From: Acestrorhynchus altus
Lineage: Eukaryota > Chordata > Actinopteri > Characiformes > Acestrorhynchidae
Reading direction: 5' to 3'
DNA length: 64,000 bases
Assembly (NCBI GenBank): GCA_034509495.1
Contig: CM067507.1
Coordinates: forward strand, 34,035,360 to 34,099,359
A program made the position numbers and the translations under genes. The notes beneath the pieces were generated by a model. That model had not been told where the DNA came from. It saw nothing but the letters and a program-made list of their open reading frames with translations, and ran no database searches. Every line of letters begins with the position of its first letter. The first letter of the stretch is position 1. Positions 45,646-56,004 of this stretch are shown piece by piece.

Positions 45646-45792
45646 CAGTCTGAGGGAGTTTATACTTTCCACTGTTACACGCTGGCTGCTCATTTGAGGA
45701 TTGGACCTGGATTTCTGTAAAGCTGCTTTGTGACTCCATTGTTATATAAATAACATATAAATAAACTTTGATTGATTGATTGATTGATTGAT
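45646..45792 (+). mobile_element. Retroposon 3' tail ending in (GATT)n
   Basis: GGCTGCTCATTTGAGGATTG, GGACCTGGATTTCTGTAAAG, CTGCTTTGTGAC and ATATAAATAAACTTTGATT followed by (GATT)6 match a widespread fish LINE/SINE 3' end whose tail is a short tandem repeat. Orientation follows the tail. Family name unknown. Confidence 0.6.
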
Positions 45793-45873
45793 CATTTTTA
45801 ATTGTGTAGTTCAATCAATGTAAAATATATTATTTGCATTAAAAGTAAAAAACAAAATGAAACACAAAAACAC

Positions 45874-45926
45874 ATTATTATTATTACTATTATTATTATT
45901 ATTATGTATTTATTTATTTATTTATT
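45874..45926. repeat. (ATT)n(TTTA)n compound microsatellite
   Basis: ATT run with one TAC variant followed by TTTA units, directly next to the triplet array. Confidence 0.9.
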
Positions 45927-45934
45927 ATTTGTTT

Positions 45935-45984
<50 letters not shown>

Positions 45985-46414
45985 ATTTTAGTAGTAGCAG
46001 TACCCTAAAGTAGTAGTAGTAGTAGTAGTAGTAGTTCTAATAGTAGTAGTAGTAATTCTAGTAGTAGTAGTGGTTGTAGTAGTTCTAGTAGTAGTAGTAG
46101 TAGTAGTGGCTGCAGTACTAGTAGCAGTAGTAGTAGTAGTAGTGGTTGGGTAGTACTAGTAGTAGTAGTAAATTTAGTAGTAGTAGTAGTGGCCGTGTTG
46201 CAGTCCCAGCAGTAGCAGCAGTCCTGCAGCAGCAGCAGCACCAGCAGCAGCAGTGGCTGCAGCACTGCAGCAGCAGCAGCAGCAGCAGCAGCAGTGGCCT
46301 GCAGCAGCAGTCCTGGGCAGCAGCAGCAGTGGCTGCAGCGTACTGCAGCAGCAGCAGTGCAGCAGTAGCAGCGGCCAGCACCCAGCAGCAGCAGCAGCAG
46401 CAGTGGCCAGCAAC

Positions 46415-46449
<35 letters not shown>

Positions 46450-46580
46450 GGCTGCAGCAACCTAGCAGCAGCAGCAGCAGCAGCAGCAGTGGCCGCAGTA
46501 ACTCCAGCAGCAGTGGCTGCAGCAGTCCCAGCAGCAGCAGCAGTCCTGCAGCAGCAACAGCAGCAGCAGCAGTGGTCACA

Positions 46581-46611
<31 letters not shown>

Positions 46612-46865
46612 TGGCCAGCAGCAGTCCCGGCAGCAGCAGCAGTGGCTGTAGCATGCAGCAGCAGCAGTAGCAGCAGCAGCAGCAGCGGCCGTACTCAGCA
46701 GCAGCAGCAGCAGTGGCCAGCACCCAGCAGCAGCAGCAGCAGCAGCAGTGGCCGCAGCAACCCAGCAGCAGCAGCAGCAGTGGTCAGGCTAACCCAGCAG
46801 CAGCAGCAGCAGCAGTGGCCGCAGCAACTCCAGCAGCAGCAGCAGCAGCAGTGGCTGCAGCAACT

Positions 46866-46897
<32 letters not shown>

Positions 46898-48121
46898 GCC
46901 TGCAGCAGCAGTCCTGTAGCAGCAGCAGTGGCCGCAGCAGTAGCAGCACTACAGCAGCGGCTGCAGCAGCAGTTCCAGTAGCAGCAGGCTGCAGCAGCAG
47001 CACAGCAGCAGCAGCAGCAGCAGCAGTGGCTGCAGCAGTAGCATTAGCAGCAGCAGTGGCTGCAGGCCAGTCCAGCAGCAGCAGCAGCAGCAGTAGCAGC
47101 AGCAGCAGTGGCTGCAGCAGTAGCACAGCAGCAGCAGGCTGCAGCAGCAGTCTTGCAGCAGCAGCAGGCTGCAGCAGCAGTCCCAGTAGCAGTAGCAGCA
47201 GTGGCTGTAGCACCCAGCAGCAGCAGCAGCAGCAGCAGTGGCTGCAGCAGTAGCCCCAGCAGCAGCAGCAGTGGCTGCAGCAGCAGCAGCACAGCAGCAG
47301 CAGCATGCAGCAGCTCCAGCAGCAGTAGCAGTACAGCAGCAGCAGCACAGCAGCAGCAGTAGCAGCAGCAGCAGCAGCGGCTGCAGCAGCAGTCTCAGCA
47401 CACTACAGGCAGCTGGTGTCCTGCAGCACTGGCAGTGGTAGCTGGGGCAGGGGCTGCAGCACTGTGCAGCACCCAGTAAACAGCAGCAGGCTGCAGCAGC
47501 AGTCCCAGCAGTAGCAGCAGTGGCTGCAGTGCAGCAGTGGCCAGCAGCAGCAGCAGCAGCGGCCGCAGCAGCAGCAGCAGTGGCCGCAGCAGCAGTCCTC
47601 AGCAGCAGCGCAGTGGCTGCAGTGCAGCACAGCAGTGGCTGCAGTAGCAGCAGTGGCTGCAGTAGCAGCAGCAGCGGCCAGCAGCAGTCCAGCAGCAGCA
47701 GCAGCGGCTGCAGCAGCAGTCTCCAGCAGTAACAGCAGCAGTGGCCTGCAGCAGCAGTTCCAGCAGCAGCAGCAGCGGCTGCAGCGCAGCAGCAGCAGCG
47801 GCTGCAGCAGCAGCAGCGCTGCAGCAGCAGCAGCAGCGGCTGCAGCAGCGCAGCAGTGGCTGCAGCAGCAGCTCCAGCAGCAGCAGTGGCCTGCAGCAGC
47901 AGTTCCAGCAGTATTAGCAGCAGTAGTGCTTGCAGTAGTAGCCCCTAGTGTGCAGTAGCAGTGGCTGCAGTGCACAGCAGTAGTGGTTGCAGCAGTAGTA
48001 GTAGCAGTGGCTGCAGTAGCAGTAGCAGTGGCTGTAGCAGTAGTAGTAGTAGTGGCAGCAGCAGTGGTAGTAGCAGTAATAGTCGTAGATGCAGCAGCAG
48101 TGGTTGTAGTAGTAGTAGTAT
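45935..48121. repeat. CAG/TAG triplet array 1, about 2.2 kb
   Basis: The array starts as pure TAG triplets (45935-46150), changes to CAG-dominated sequence (about 46200-47930) and returns to TAG near the right end (47930-48121). In the interior, CAG runs are punctuated at intervals by TGGCTGCAG, TGGCCGCAG, TGGCCTGCAG and CAGTCCCAG spacers. Every frame lacks stops over long distances, producing poly-Gln, poly-Ser, poly-Ala (plus) and poly-Leu, poly-Cys, poly-Ala (minus) frames of up to about 254 codons. No start context, unique domain or splice site supports a gene. CAG/CTG strands form hairpins, so instability is likely. Confidence 0.95.
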
Positions 48122-48402
48122 ACAAAATGTAAAGGATCATCAAAACTTGCCTCTTGTTGTTCCTGGCTGCTCCTTATGACCTTCTCACTCAAACAACAGT
48201 CATTTTATTAAAGGTAGAATCACAGACACAGGAGGGGTTTAACAGCTGAGTGATGCAAACATCCTACATTCATTTATTTTTCAATCATATTTTTATTGGG
48301 GCCAGTGTTGTGGGTTCATCTCATGATCTCTTCGCTCAAGCTGGGTCTGCAGGAGTTCTTCCTGTGCTGGATTTCTCCAGGTACTCCATACAAGTGTGTG
48401 TG

Positions 48403-48462
<60 letters not shown>

Positions 48463-48885
48463 CCTGCGATGACTGTCGCCCTGTCCAGGAGGTATTTCTG
48501 CTTGCACCCACTGAGTCACAGGCTCTGATCCACTGTGACCCCTTTCAGGCGAAGTGGATAAGATAACGATTGACTAATTGACTGAATAAAATGTACAAAC
48601 GGAGATGCATATAATTCTTGAACATAATAAATATTTAAACATCATATTCAATTAAACATAAATTGATTAGTGTATTAGACATATTCCATATTTAAACCTC
48701 TATAGCTGTTGTGTGCAATTCATATAAATCATTCTGGATAGAATTGACCAACAATGTTTACTTAGTTACTCTCACATCAACTTCCATTCAAAGTTAAGAA
48801 CTTCTCCGTAAAGTCACCATTTTGAGATACATATATTTTATTGGACACAATATACACTCCCAGACATGAAACCCGCAGGTTGTAG
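48121..48885. repeat. Duplicated flank 1 (unit 1 of a tandem segmental duplication)
   Basis: This ~760-bp segment is repeated at 50709-51443. Shared landmarks in order: TACAAAATGTAAA, CCTGGCTGCTCCTTATGACC, CAACAGTCATTTTATTAAAG, GATGCAAACATCCTACATTC, GAGTTCTTCCTGTGCTGG, a TG run (48394-48461 here), CCTGTCCAGGAGGTATTTCT, GGAGATGCATATAATTCT, GACCAACAATGTTTACTT and CAGACATGAAACCC. Small indels are scattered throughout. Confidence 0.95.
48299..48595 (+). mobile_element. Retroposon tail (CCTGCGATGGACTG type), copy in flank 1
   Basis: TTGTGGGTTCATCTC, GAGTTCTTCCTGTGCTGG, TTTCTCCAGGTACTCC, AGCCTGCGATGACTGTCGCC, CTGTCCAGGAGGTATTTCTG and TCCACTGTGACCCCTTTCAG follow the order of a fish retroposon 3' region that usually reads GCCTGCGATGGACTGGCGACCTGTCCAGGG. 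A TG microsatellite has expanded in the middle. Terminal repeats TGACTAATTGACTGAATAAA may be its tail. It predates the segmental duplication since both flanks carry it. Confidence 0.7.
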
Positions 48886-49279
48886 GCTGCAGTAGTAGTA
48901 GCAGCAGTATTGATAATAGTATTAGTGGTAGTAGTAGTAGGAACAGCTGCAGTAGTAGTGGTTGTAGTAATTTGTAGCAGTAGTATATAGCAGTAGTAGT
49001 AGTAGTGGCTGTAGCAATTTGTAGCAGCAGTAGTAGCAGTAGTGCTGCAGTAATTTCAGTAGCAGTGGCTGCAGTAGTAGTTCTAGCAGTAGTGTGGTCT
49101 GGCAGTAGTACAGCAGTAGTAGTAGTAGTGGCTGCAACAGTAGCAGGCAGCAGCAGCGGCTGCAGCAGCAGTCCTGGCAGCAGCAGCAGTGGCTGCAGTG
49201 CACTGCAGCAGCAGCAGCAGCAGCAGCAGCAGTGGCCTGCAGCAACCCAGCAGCAGCAGCAGCAGCAGCGGCCGCAGCA

Positions 49280-49312
<33 letters not shown>

Positions 49313-50647
49313 CTGCAGCAACTCCAGCAGCAGCAGCAGCAGCAGTGGCTGCAGCAATCACAGCAGCAGCAGCAGCAGTGGCTGCAGCACCCAGCAGCAG
49401 CAGCAGCAGCAGTGGCTGCAGCAACCCAGCAGCGCAGCAGCAGTGGCTGCAGTAGCAGTCTCAGCAGCAGCAGCAGTGGCCAGGCAGCAGCAGCATTTGC
49501 AGCAGTGGCTGCAGCAGCAGCCCAGCAGTAGCAGCAGTGGCTGTAGCAGCAGCAGCACATAGCAACAGCAGCAGCAGCAGCAGTACAGCAGCAGCATTGT
49601 GCAGCAGCGGCTGCAGAACAGCCCCAGCAGCAGCAGCAGCAGCAGCAGCGGCCAGTAGCAGCACAGCAGCAGTAGTGGCCAGCAGCCCTGCAGCAGTAGC
49701 AGCGGCCTGCAGCAGTAGTCTCCAGCAGCAGTGCAGCAGCAGTGGCTGCACCCCAGCAGTGCAGCAGCAGCAGCAGCAGTGGCTGCAGCAGCAGTCTCCA
49801 GTAGCAGTGGCAGTGGGCCGCAGGCGGCAGCAGTACTAGCAGCAGCAGTGGCTGCAGTAGCAGTTCCAGCAGCAGCAGGCTGCAGCAGCAGCAGCACAGC
49901 AGCAGCAGCAGCAGCAGCACAGCACAGGCAGCAGTCCCAGCAGCACAGCAGTGCAGTGGCTGCAGCAGTGTAGCCCCAGCAGCACAGCAGTGGTGCAGTG
50001 GCTGCAGCAGTAGCCCCAGTAGCAGTAGCAGCACGGTGCAGTTCCAGCAGCACAGCAGCAGTGAGCACTGCAGCAGCAGTCCCAGCAGCAGCAGCAGCAC
50101 TGCAGCAGCAGCAGCAGCGGCTGCAGCAGCAGCAGCAGCAGTGGCCAGCAGCAGCAGCAGTGGCTGCAGCAGCAGTCTCCAGCAGCAGCAGCAGTGGCCT
50201 GCAGTGCAGCAGCAGCAGTGGCTGCAGCAGCAGTAGCAGCAGTGGGCTGCAGCAGCAGCAGCAGTGGCCTGCAGTAGCAGTCTCAGCAGCAGCAGTGGCT
50301 GCAGCAGTCTCATAGCATTAGCAGCAGCAGGCTGCAGCAGTTCCAGCAGCAGCAGCAGTGGCTGCAGTGCAGCAGCAGTGCGGCTTGCAGCAGCAGCAGT
50401 GGCTGCAGCAGCAGCAGCAGCAGTGGCCAGCAGCAGCAGCAGTGGCTGTAGCAGCAGTCTCTAGCAGCAGTAGTGGCTGTAGTAGTAGTTCTAGTAGTGG
50501 CTTAGCAGCAGCAGTGGGTTGCAGTAGCAGTTCTAGCAGGTAGCAGGCTGCAGTGCAGCAGTAGCAGGCTGCAGTAGCAGTAGCAAAGGGCTGCAGTAGC
50601 AGTAGCAGTGGCTGTAGTAGTAGTAGTAGTGGCTGTAGTAGTAGTCT

Positions 50648-50680
<33 letters not shown>

Positions 50681-50708
50681 CAGTAGTGGTTGTAGTGCAG
50701 TAGTAGTA
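48886..50708. repeat. CAG/TAG triplet array 2, about 1.8 kb
   Basis: The organisation matches array 1: TAG-rich edge (48886-49140), CAG-dominated centre with TGGCTGCAG/TGGCCTGCAG spacers (about 49140-50460), TAG-rich right edge (50460-50708). It contains the longest open frame of the window on the minus strand (463 codons, 48922-50313), purely Ala/Leu/Cys and explained by triplet periodicity. Confidence 0.95.
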
Positions 50709-50986
50709 TACAAAATGTAAAAGGATCATCAAAAACTTGCCTCTGTTGCCCTGGCTGCTCCTTATGACCTTCTCACTCAAACAACAGTCATTTTATTAAA
50801 GGTAGAATCACAGACACAGGAGGTTTAATGAGCTGAGTGATGCAAACATCCTACATTCATTTATTTTTCAATCAACATATCTTTATTAGTCAGTGGTTGT
50901 GGGTCTGATCTCTGCGATTCTGCTCAAGTCAGTGTCTGTGAGGAGTTCTTCCTGTGCTGGATTCCAGGTACTCATACAAGTAAAGC

Positions 50987-51032
<46 letters not shown>

Positions 51033-51443
51033 TAGCCTGCGATGGACTGTCGCCCTGTCCAGGAGGTATTTCTGCTTTGCACCCAATGATTACAGGCTCT
51101 GGATCCACTGTGACCCCTTTCAGGACAAATTGGACAAGATAATGACTGACTGACTGAATAAATGTATAAACGGAGATGCATATAATTCTGGAACATAATA
51201 AATATTTAAATGATCATATTCAATTAAAATGGTTAAATTGATTAGTATTAGATATATTCTATGGTTTGAACCTCATAGCTGTTTTTCTGTGTGCACCATA
51301 TAAATCATTCTGGATAGAATTGACCAACAATGTTTACTTTTATTTTACATCAACTTCCATTCAACTTAAGAACTTCTCCTGTAAAGTCACTATTTTGCAT
51401 ACATATATTTTATTGACACAATATTACCCCAGACATGAAACCC
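50709..51443. repeat. Duplicated flank 2 (unit 2 of the tandem duplication)
   Basis: Second copy of the 48121-48874 segment. Start-to-start distance between copies is 2588 bp and end-to-end 2569 bp. Carries its own shorter TG run (50989-51031). After CAGACATGAAACCC the sequences part: unit 1 enters array 2, unit 2 enters unique DNA. Confidence 0.95.
50893..51165 (+). mobile_element. Retroposon tail (CCTGCGATGGACTG type), copy in flank 2
   Basis: AGCCTGCGATGGACTGTCGC, CTGTCCAGGAGGTATTTCTG, CACCCAATGATTACAGG, TCCACTGTGACCCCTTTCAG and TGACTGACTGACTGAATAAA. This copy keeps the GATGGACTG word that lost a G in flank 1. Confidence 0.7.
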
Positions 51444-51737
51444 TTAATAACAGTATCCTTTTACTTAGACAGGGAGCCACATTTACAATGAAATGTGATG
51501 GGCTGATATATCATGGGGTGTCTACTGCCTAAAATGACCACTGCTCGTCCTGTCATTCCTCCTTCTTTGACCTGGTGCTACCACGTGGCAATCAATGTGA
51601 AATATTGTATGCTTTGCGTTAATAGTGAAAAAAAAATGTTTATACAGCACAATCGTTCCTATCCATTTGGCGTGGCAGGGTGGTCGGGTTTGAACTCGAC
51701 TCTGACATGAAAAAGCAAAGAAAGAGATTCGATGGAA
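51444..51737. other. Unique DNA downstream of the duplication
   Basis: No repeat or gene recognised. Confidence 0.4.
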
Positions 51738-51845
51738 AAGATCAAATCTTGACTTTTGTTGTTCCTGGCTGCTCTACGTGTTCAAATGGTGTCCTCTTGT
51801 AATGACATTTAAAACCAGCAGCACGTTATTTATAGACACAATATG
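51738..51845. repeat. Diverged third trace of the duplicated flank
   Basis: AGATCAAATCTTGACTT then TTGTTGTTCCTGGCTGCTC (19 bp identical to flank 1), a TTCAAATGGTGTC block in place of TCACTCAAACAAC, AATGACATTTAAAA and TAGACACAATATG loosely follow the start of flanks 1 and 2. It has no triplet array before it. Confidence 0.5.
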
Positions 51846-52149
51846 TTACATAAGCATGTGATGGAATGACGAGTCAAACGGAGAGGCTTTACAGGCTATT
51901 TTACAGAACGTGAATGTGTTAATAATTACATCTTGTGCAAGAAAGGAAAACATTTTGAAAAGAATAAATGTTTGGTGAGATATTTGATAATAATTGTTAT
52001 AGACAGAGGTGTACAGAGGCCTGAAAGACGGCAGGTGGCAGAAAATCCAGAAAAGATGCTCTGTACTTCTGAGGACAGAAGAACAATGGACTGGCCAATG
52101 AAGTAGACTATTTTGATTATACACTGTCTTGCTGGGAGTTGGGGGAGAC
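51846..52149. other. Intergenic DNA
   Basis: Overlaps a 101-codon minus frame (51846-52151) without domain. Nothing recognised. Confidence 0.4.
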
Positions 52150-52323
52150 ACTCACCATGCTCTTGTCAATGAATGCAATCAAATCCTCACAGCAATATTC
52201 TATAATCTAGTAAAAGGGCAGTAGAGACAGTTATCCAACAAAAGCAGTATAAACTATTTTAATAGCCTTGATTTCAGAAGAAATGTATAAGCAGGTGTCC
52301 CAATACTTTTGTCCATATAGTGT
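52150..52323 (-). mobile_element. CACTATATGG-type MITE (family M, copy 5)
   Basis: In minus orientation: ATGCTCTTGTCAATGAATGC, CAATCAAATCCTCACAGCAA, CCAACAAAAGCAGTATAAAC, CTTGATTTCAGAAGAAATG and the well preserved terminal repeat CCAATACTTTTGTCCATATAGTG. The other end is lost. Confidence 0.85.
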
Positions 52324-52489
52324 GTATCATAAACATTGGACTTTGGTCCATATGTGTAAACGTGTTCCCGAGGCAGTGTGTGCTGAGGATGGTATGAACG
52401 ACGGAACCTTCTCCCCCACTGTGTGTAAAAATGACATATGACAAGAGTCCCAAAATGTACTCACAAATAGGATTCATACAATCAGGGTG

Positions 52490-52880
52490 TGCAGAGCGAT
52501 TGAAAGGTGGTGCTGTGGTGGAGGTGTGCGGGGTGAAGCTCCGGGCCGGAGAGAGAAACAGAATGGGAGAGAGAGAGAGAGAGAGGGGATAAAGGGGAAA
52601 GATAGACTGGGGTTAGGGGATTAAGTGCCTCCAGGTTGAGGTAGCCCTGCGGTTGGAGGGTTTAAATTATCCTGGAGATGACAATCCCCATTAGGAAGGA
52701 TTAGATGCCTGCTGGAGGCCGGCAGGCTTCATTGCTGAGGCTGGCAGGGCATCCACACGGCACACACCAGTGGAGACAGGGCACAAACTGCCTTCCACTC
52801 ACAACCATGCCCACGGCCTGGAGCGTTCTCAAGCTCCGTTTAGCTGATTATACATGTCTCCAGTACTGCACTGGTTTCAA
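52490..52880. promoter_or_regulatory. GC-richer conserved-looking island (candidate CNE)
   Basis: Transposon-free, with a short GA run (52567-52587), TTTAAATTATCCTGGAGATG and CCCATTAGGAAGGATTAG. A 65-codon frame (52705-52902) has no domain. Composition only. Confidence 0.3.
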
Positions 52881-52954
52881 TTGGTTTATTAGGTGTGTTT
52901 AAACAAACAACAACATAACATACCTGTGGTGACTATGTAATTTAAAATTAAACA

Positions 52955-54330
52955 CAGCCATTACACTGTCTAGTAGTGTGTTTTCAATAAATGTGTGTTC
53001 TACCTGACATTGTCCAATACTGCACTATCATAGGTTTCTTTACAGTATTACGCTTCTATTTTTAAACAGAACTCAAATTCATACTAAGTCTGTTACTGAG
53101 TTCAGATCTGCATGTTCTTTACACTGTTCCTCACTGTACTATCATATATCATTAACACTGTCCAGCACTGTACTGATATATCATTTTCACTGCTCTATAC
53201 TGTACTAAATAATTTACAGTGTCCAGTACTGTAGTATGATCTGTCTTTTACACTGTCTAGCACTGTACTGATATATCTTTTCATTGTTCTGCACTGTGTC
53301 ATCATAATTTTACACTGTCCAGTACTGTACTATGATATATCATTTACATGGTTCAGTACTGTACTATATCATATACAGCCCAGTACGTACCATGAACTAT
53401 ATAATTTTCACCGTCCAGTACTGTACTATATCATATACAGTGTCCAGTACTGTACTATGATCTGTCCTTACACTGTTCATATTGTAACATCATTTATACT
53501 TACTACTGTACTATGATATACCATTTACACTGTCCAGCACTGTACTATATGTCCTTTACACTGTCCAGTAATGCTCTATGATCTGTCCTTTACACTGTCC
53601 AGTACTGTACTATTATATTTCATTTACACTATTCTGTATCATACTATATCATTTACACTGTCCAGTACTGTTTTATGATATGTCCGTTACACTGTCCCAT
53701 ACTGTACTCTGATAGGTCTATTGCACTGTCAGCTACTGTGTTTCTGTAACAAATGTCTACTACCTTACAATGACCGTTTTGTCCCATAATGTCTCTCACC
53801 GTCTATTATGGTGCTCTATAATAAACGTACCACCTACATTGTTCAGTCTCACATTATGATATGCCTTTACACTGTCTAGGCTGTACAAATATTTATTAAC
53901 TTCACTGCCCAGAACTGCCCAATGATTATCCATTAAAACACCCAGTGCCATGCTTCTATAATATGTTTAGTGCCTTACATTGTCTAGTACTGTACTATAG
54001 GTCCATTACCCTGTATACTGTGTTTGTGATAAACTTGCACAACCTTGCCTTGTACAGTACAGTACTACCCTCTGATTACTGTACTTCTGTAATAAATATT
54101 AAAATTAACTTGTCTAGTACTGCAATTATAGGTCCACATACCACTCCAGTACTATGCTTCTATAACAAATGTGTCCCATCTTACACTGTCCATTACTGCC
54201 TTATTACTGTCTAGTAATGGGCCTCTGTGGTAAGTGTGTCCTACCATAATATGTCTATAACAATAGAAGTATAACTGTCCAGTACTGTGCTTCTATAGCA
54301 TGTGCTTTCATATACAAATAAGTTTCATCA
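52955..54330. repeat. Degenerate ~32-bp tandem repeat, about 1.4 kb
   Basis: Variants of TTTACACTGTCCAGTACTGT and ACTATGATATATCA recur, with the TCCAG/TCTAG core near 53161, 53222, 53256, 53318, 53414 and 53442, giving spacings of roughly 28-36 bp. The array is best preserved at 53.1-53.7 kb and blurs on both sides (GTGTCCTACC, CTTCTATAATA variants). No long frame. Confidence 0.85.
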
Positions 54331-54359
54331 TGAAGAACAGTGTCCATTATGTAAATGCT

Positions 54360-55250
54360 GAACTGAATAGATACACGTTAGTTGTCCTCGTTAATGACGG
54401 TGTGTTTTGTGGACAGTAATCCCAGCATTCTCCAGTTCGTTATTGTTGTCTCGCTGCTCTGGTTCTCAGTGAATAAAAAAAAAAGAAAAGTTGATTTTCC
54501 CTTTTCGTTCGCTCTGTGCTCCTGTGCAGCAGACGGAAGCCCAACTGATTGTCATTAGCTTCTCCCCCCATGTCAGACTAATTTAAAGAGACAGGGCTAT
54601 GTCTGAGGTGAGCTTAGACAGGGGCACTGTCAGTGCTGTTCGTGGTCTTCAGAGTTTGGCGCTGCCTGGAGACAGCTACTGTCCCATCCAAAAGGCACAC
54701 ACAGAAACAAATCCAAAAAAAAAAAAAGGAAAGCAATAACTATTGTCACCTCTCGCTTTTTCTGATGAAGGTGTATTTGCATGATAATGACAGAGGCCTG
54801 ATGCTGGAGGAGGAGTCAGGGGCCTTTATGAGCTTTCAGGGCCCACAGTCTCTGACCGGCCTGTGGAGCCTTCTTTTTCTGGCCGGTTTCATGGCTCATC
54901 GTAAACGTGTCGTCTCCAGAGCACTACCTTGCTAACAGGAGCTTTAAAAGCTGCCACCTGCCAAAAGAGGATTGAGTGATGGAGAGGAGGATATTTGGCT
55001 CCAAAAAACCCCACTGATGACAACCTCCATGTCCCGGTGCGAGGGGTATGGAGCAGTGGAGGCGGCGCAGTGTGTGCTCCCAGCGCCCCTCTCCAACCCC
55101 AAACCCACATCCACTGCTCAGTCAATCAGGAGCAGCTCACAGGAAATGAGCCAAGACTATAGTCTTCAACCCTGTCCGTTACCATTGTTATATTTTAATG
55201 CTACCAGTGGGTGGATGGTGTTAGTGGGTGTTTGCTTAACAATAAGTACC
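54360..55250. promoter_or_regulatory. Conserved-looking non-coding island (candidate CNE cluster)
   Basis: Transposon-free 0.9 kb with CGTTATTGTTGTCTCGCTGC (SOX-like), CTGATTGTCATTAGCTTC, GACTAATTTAAAGAGAC and GTATTTGCATGATAATGACA (octamer-like ATTTGCAT). Frames of 97-100 codons overlap on opposite strands and carry no domain. Regulatory nature is inferred. Confidence 0.38.
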
Positions 55251-55335
55251 GTGGGGACAAAATGATTACAACTTTGACTATGTAAAGAAGTTCTATATTA
55301 TGATATTATATCTAATCATATATTATATACATACT

Positions 55336-55618
55336 TACGCTGATCAGCCACAACATTTATTACCTGCTTCCAATGGCATCAATCACGGGGTGGATATATT
55401 AGCAAGGCGACCAGCCGTTCTTCGTTGAATCAGGAAATATTGAGAAGCTTAACAATCTGAGATACTTCAACAAGAAATTGTGATACTGATGTTCTGGGTT
55501 GTAACATCTCCAAAACATCAGGCTGATCTTGAGGGGTCTTTTCAGTGTGCAGTGGTCAGCATCTACCAAAAGTGGTCCAAAGCAAGGACAACCATTGATA
55601 CAATCCGCGAGGCCCCAC
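55336..55618 (+). mobile_element. Tc1-like transposon, 5' part (family T1, copy 2)
   Basis: It starts with TACGCTGATCAGCCACAACA, the terminal repeat of the family, followed by GGGGTGGATATATTAGCAAG. The HTH portion is readable as QCAVVSIYQKWSKARTT, matching the paired-like DNA-binding domain of Tc1 transposases. It then jumps at CAATCCGCGAGGCCCCAC to a C-terminal segment, so the catalytic domain is deleted as in copy 1. It is abutted on the right by a CA microsatellite. Confidence 0.85.
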
Positions 55619-55626
55619 AAGACACT

Positions 55627-55650
55627 CACACACACACACACACACACACA

Positions 55651-55699
<49 letters not shown>

Positions 55700-55700
55700 T
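55627..55700. repeat. (CA)n(TA)n compound microsatellite
   Basis: CA run with one CGTA interruption, then TATATA. It sits directly at the broken end of the Tc1 copy. Confidence 0.95.
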
Positions 55701-55911
55701 ATTAGACAGGACTTGCCTACACACATACATATACAAATGTACTTGTGTGTGTTGTGTCATGGATGAGGGGACAAAGCTGAGACGGAGGACAAGACAGGAT
55801 GTTGTTTGGTATTTCTGCAAAGCTCCAGAGAGGGAATAAGAAAGACTCGCCTGCAGCAATTGGCATGTTAGAAACAAATGAAGGAGGCCCAATGTGTGAT
55901 CTCTCCAGAAA

Positions 55912-55916
<5 letters not shown>

Positions 55917-56003
<87 letters not shown>
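55917..56003. repeat. (TC)n(CA)n compound microsatellite
   Basis: 28 bp TC followed by about 58 bp CA. Confidence 0.96.

Positions 56004-56004
<1 letters not shown>

Noticed and set aside
46489..47253. Poly-Gln/Ala protein (for example a transcription-factor activation domain)
   Set aside because: CAG runs alone do not show a gene; no flanking non-repeat coding sequence, start context or splice sites, and the same array is duplicated with its non-coding flank.
49591..49614. miR-103/107-like word AGCAGCATTGTGCAGCAG
   Set aside because: It arises inside the CAG array, differs from the mature sequence after the seed and has no hairpin with the expected star arm.
48922..50313. 463-codon minus-strand frame as an Ala/Leu/Cys protein
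   Set aside because: Pure triplet-array translation; frames on both strands are open for the same reason.
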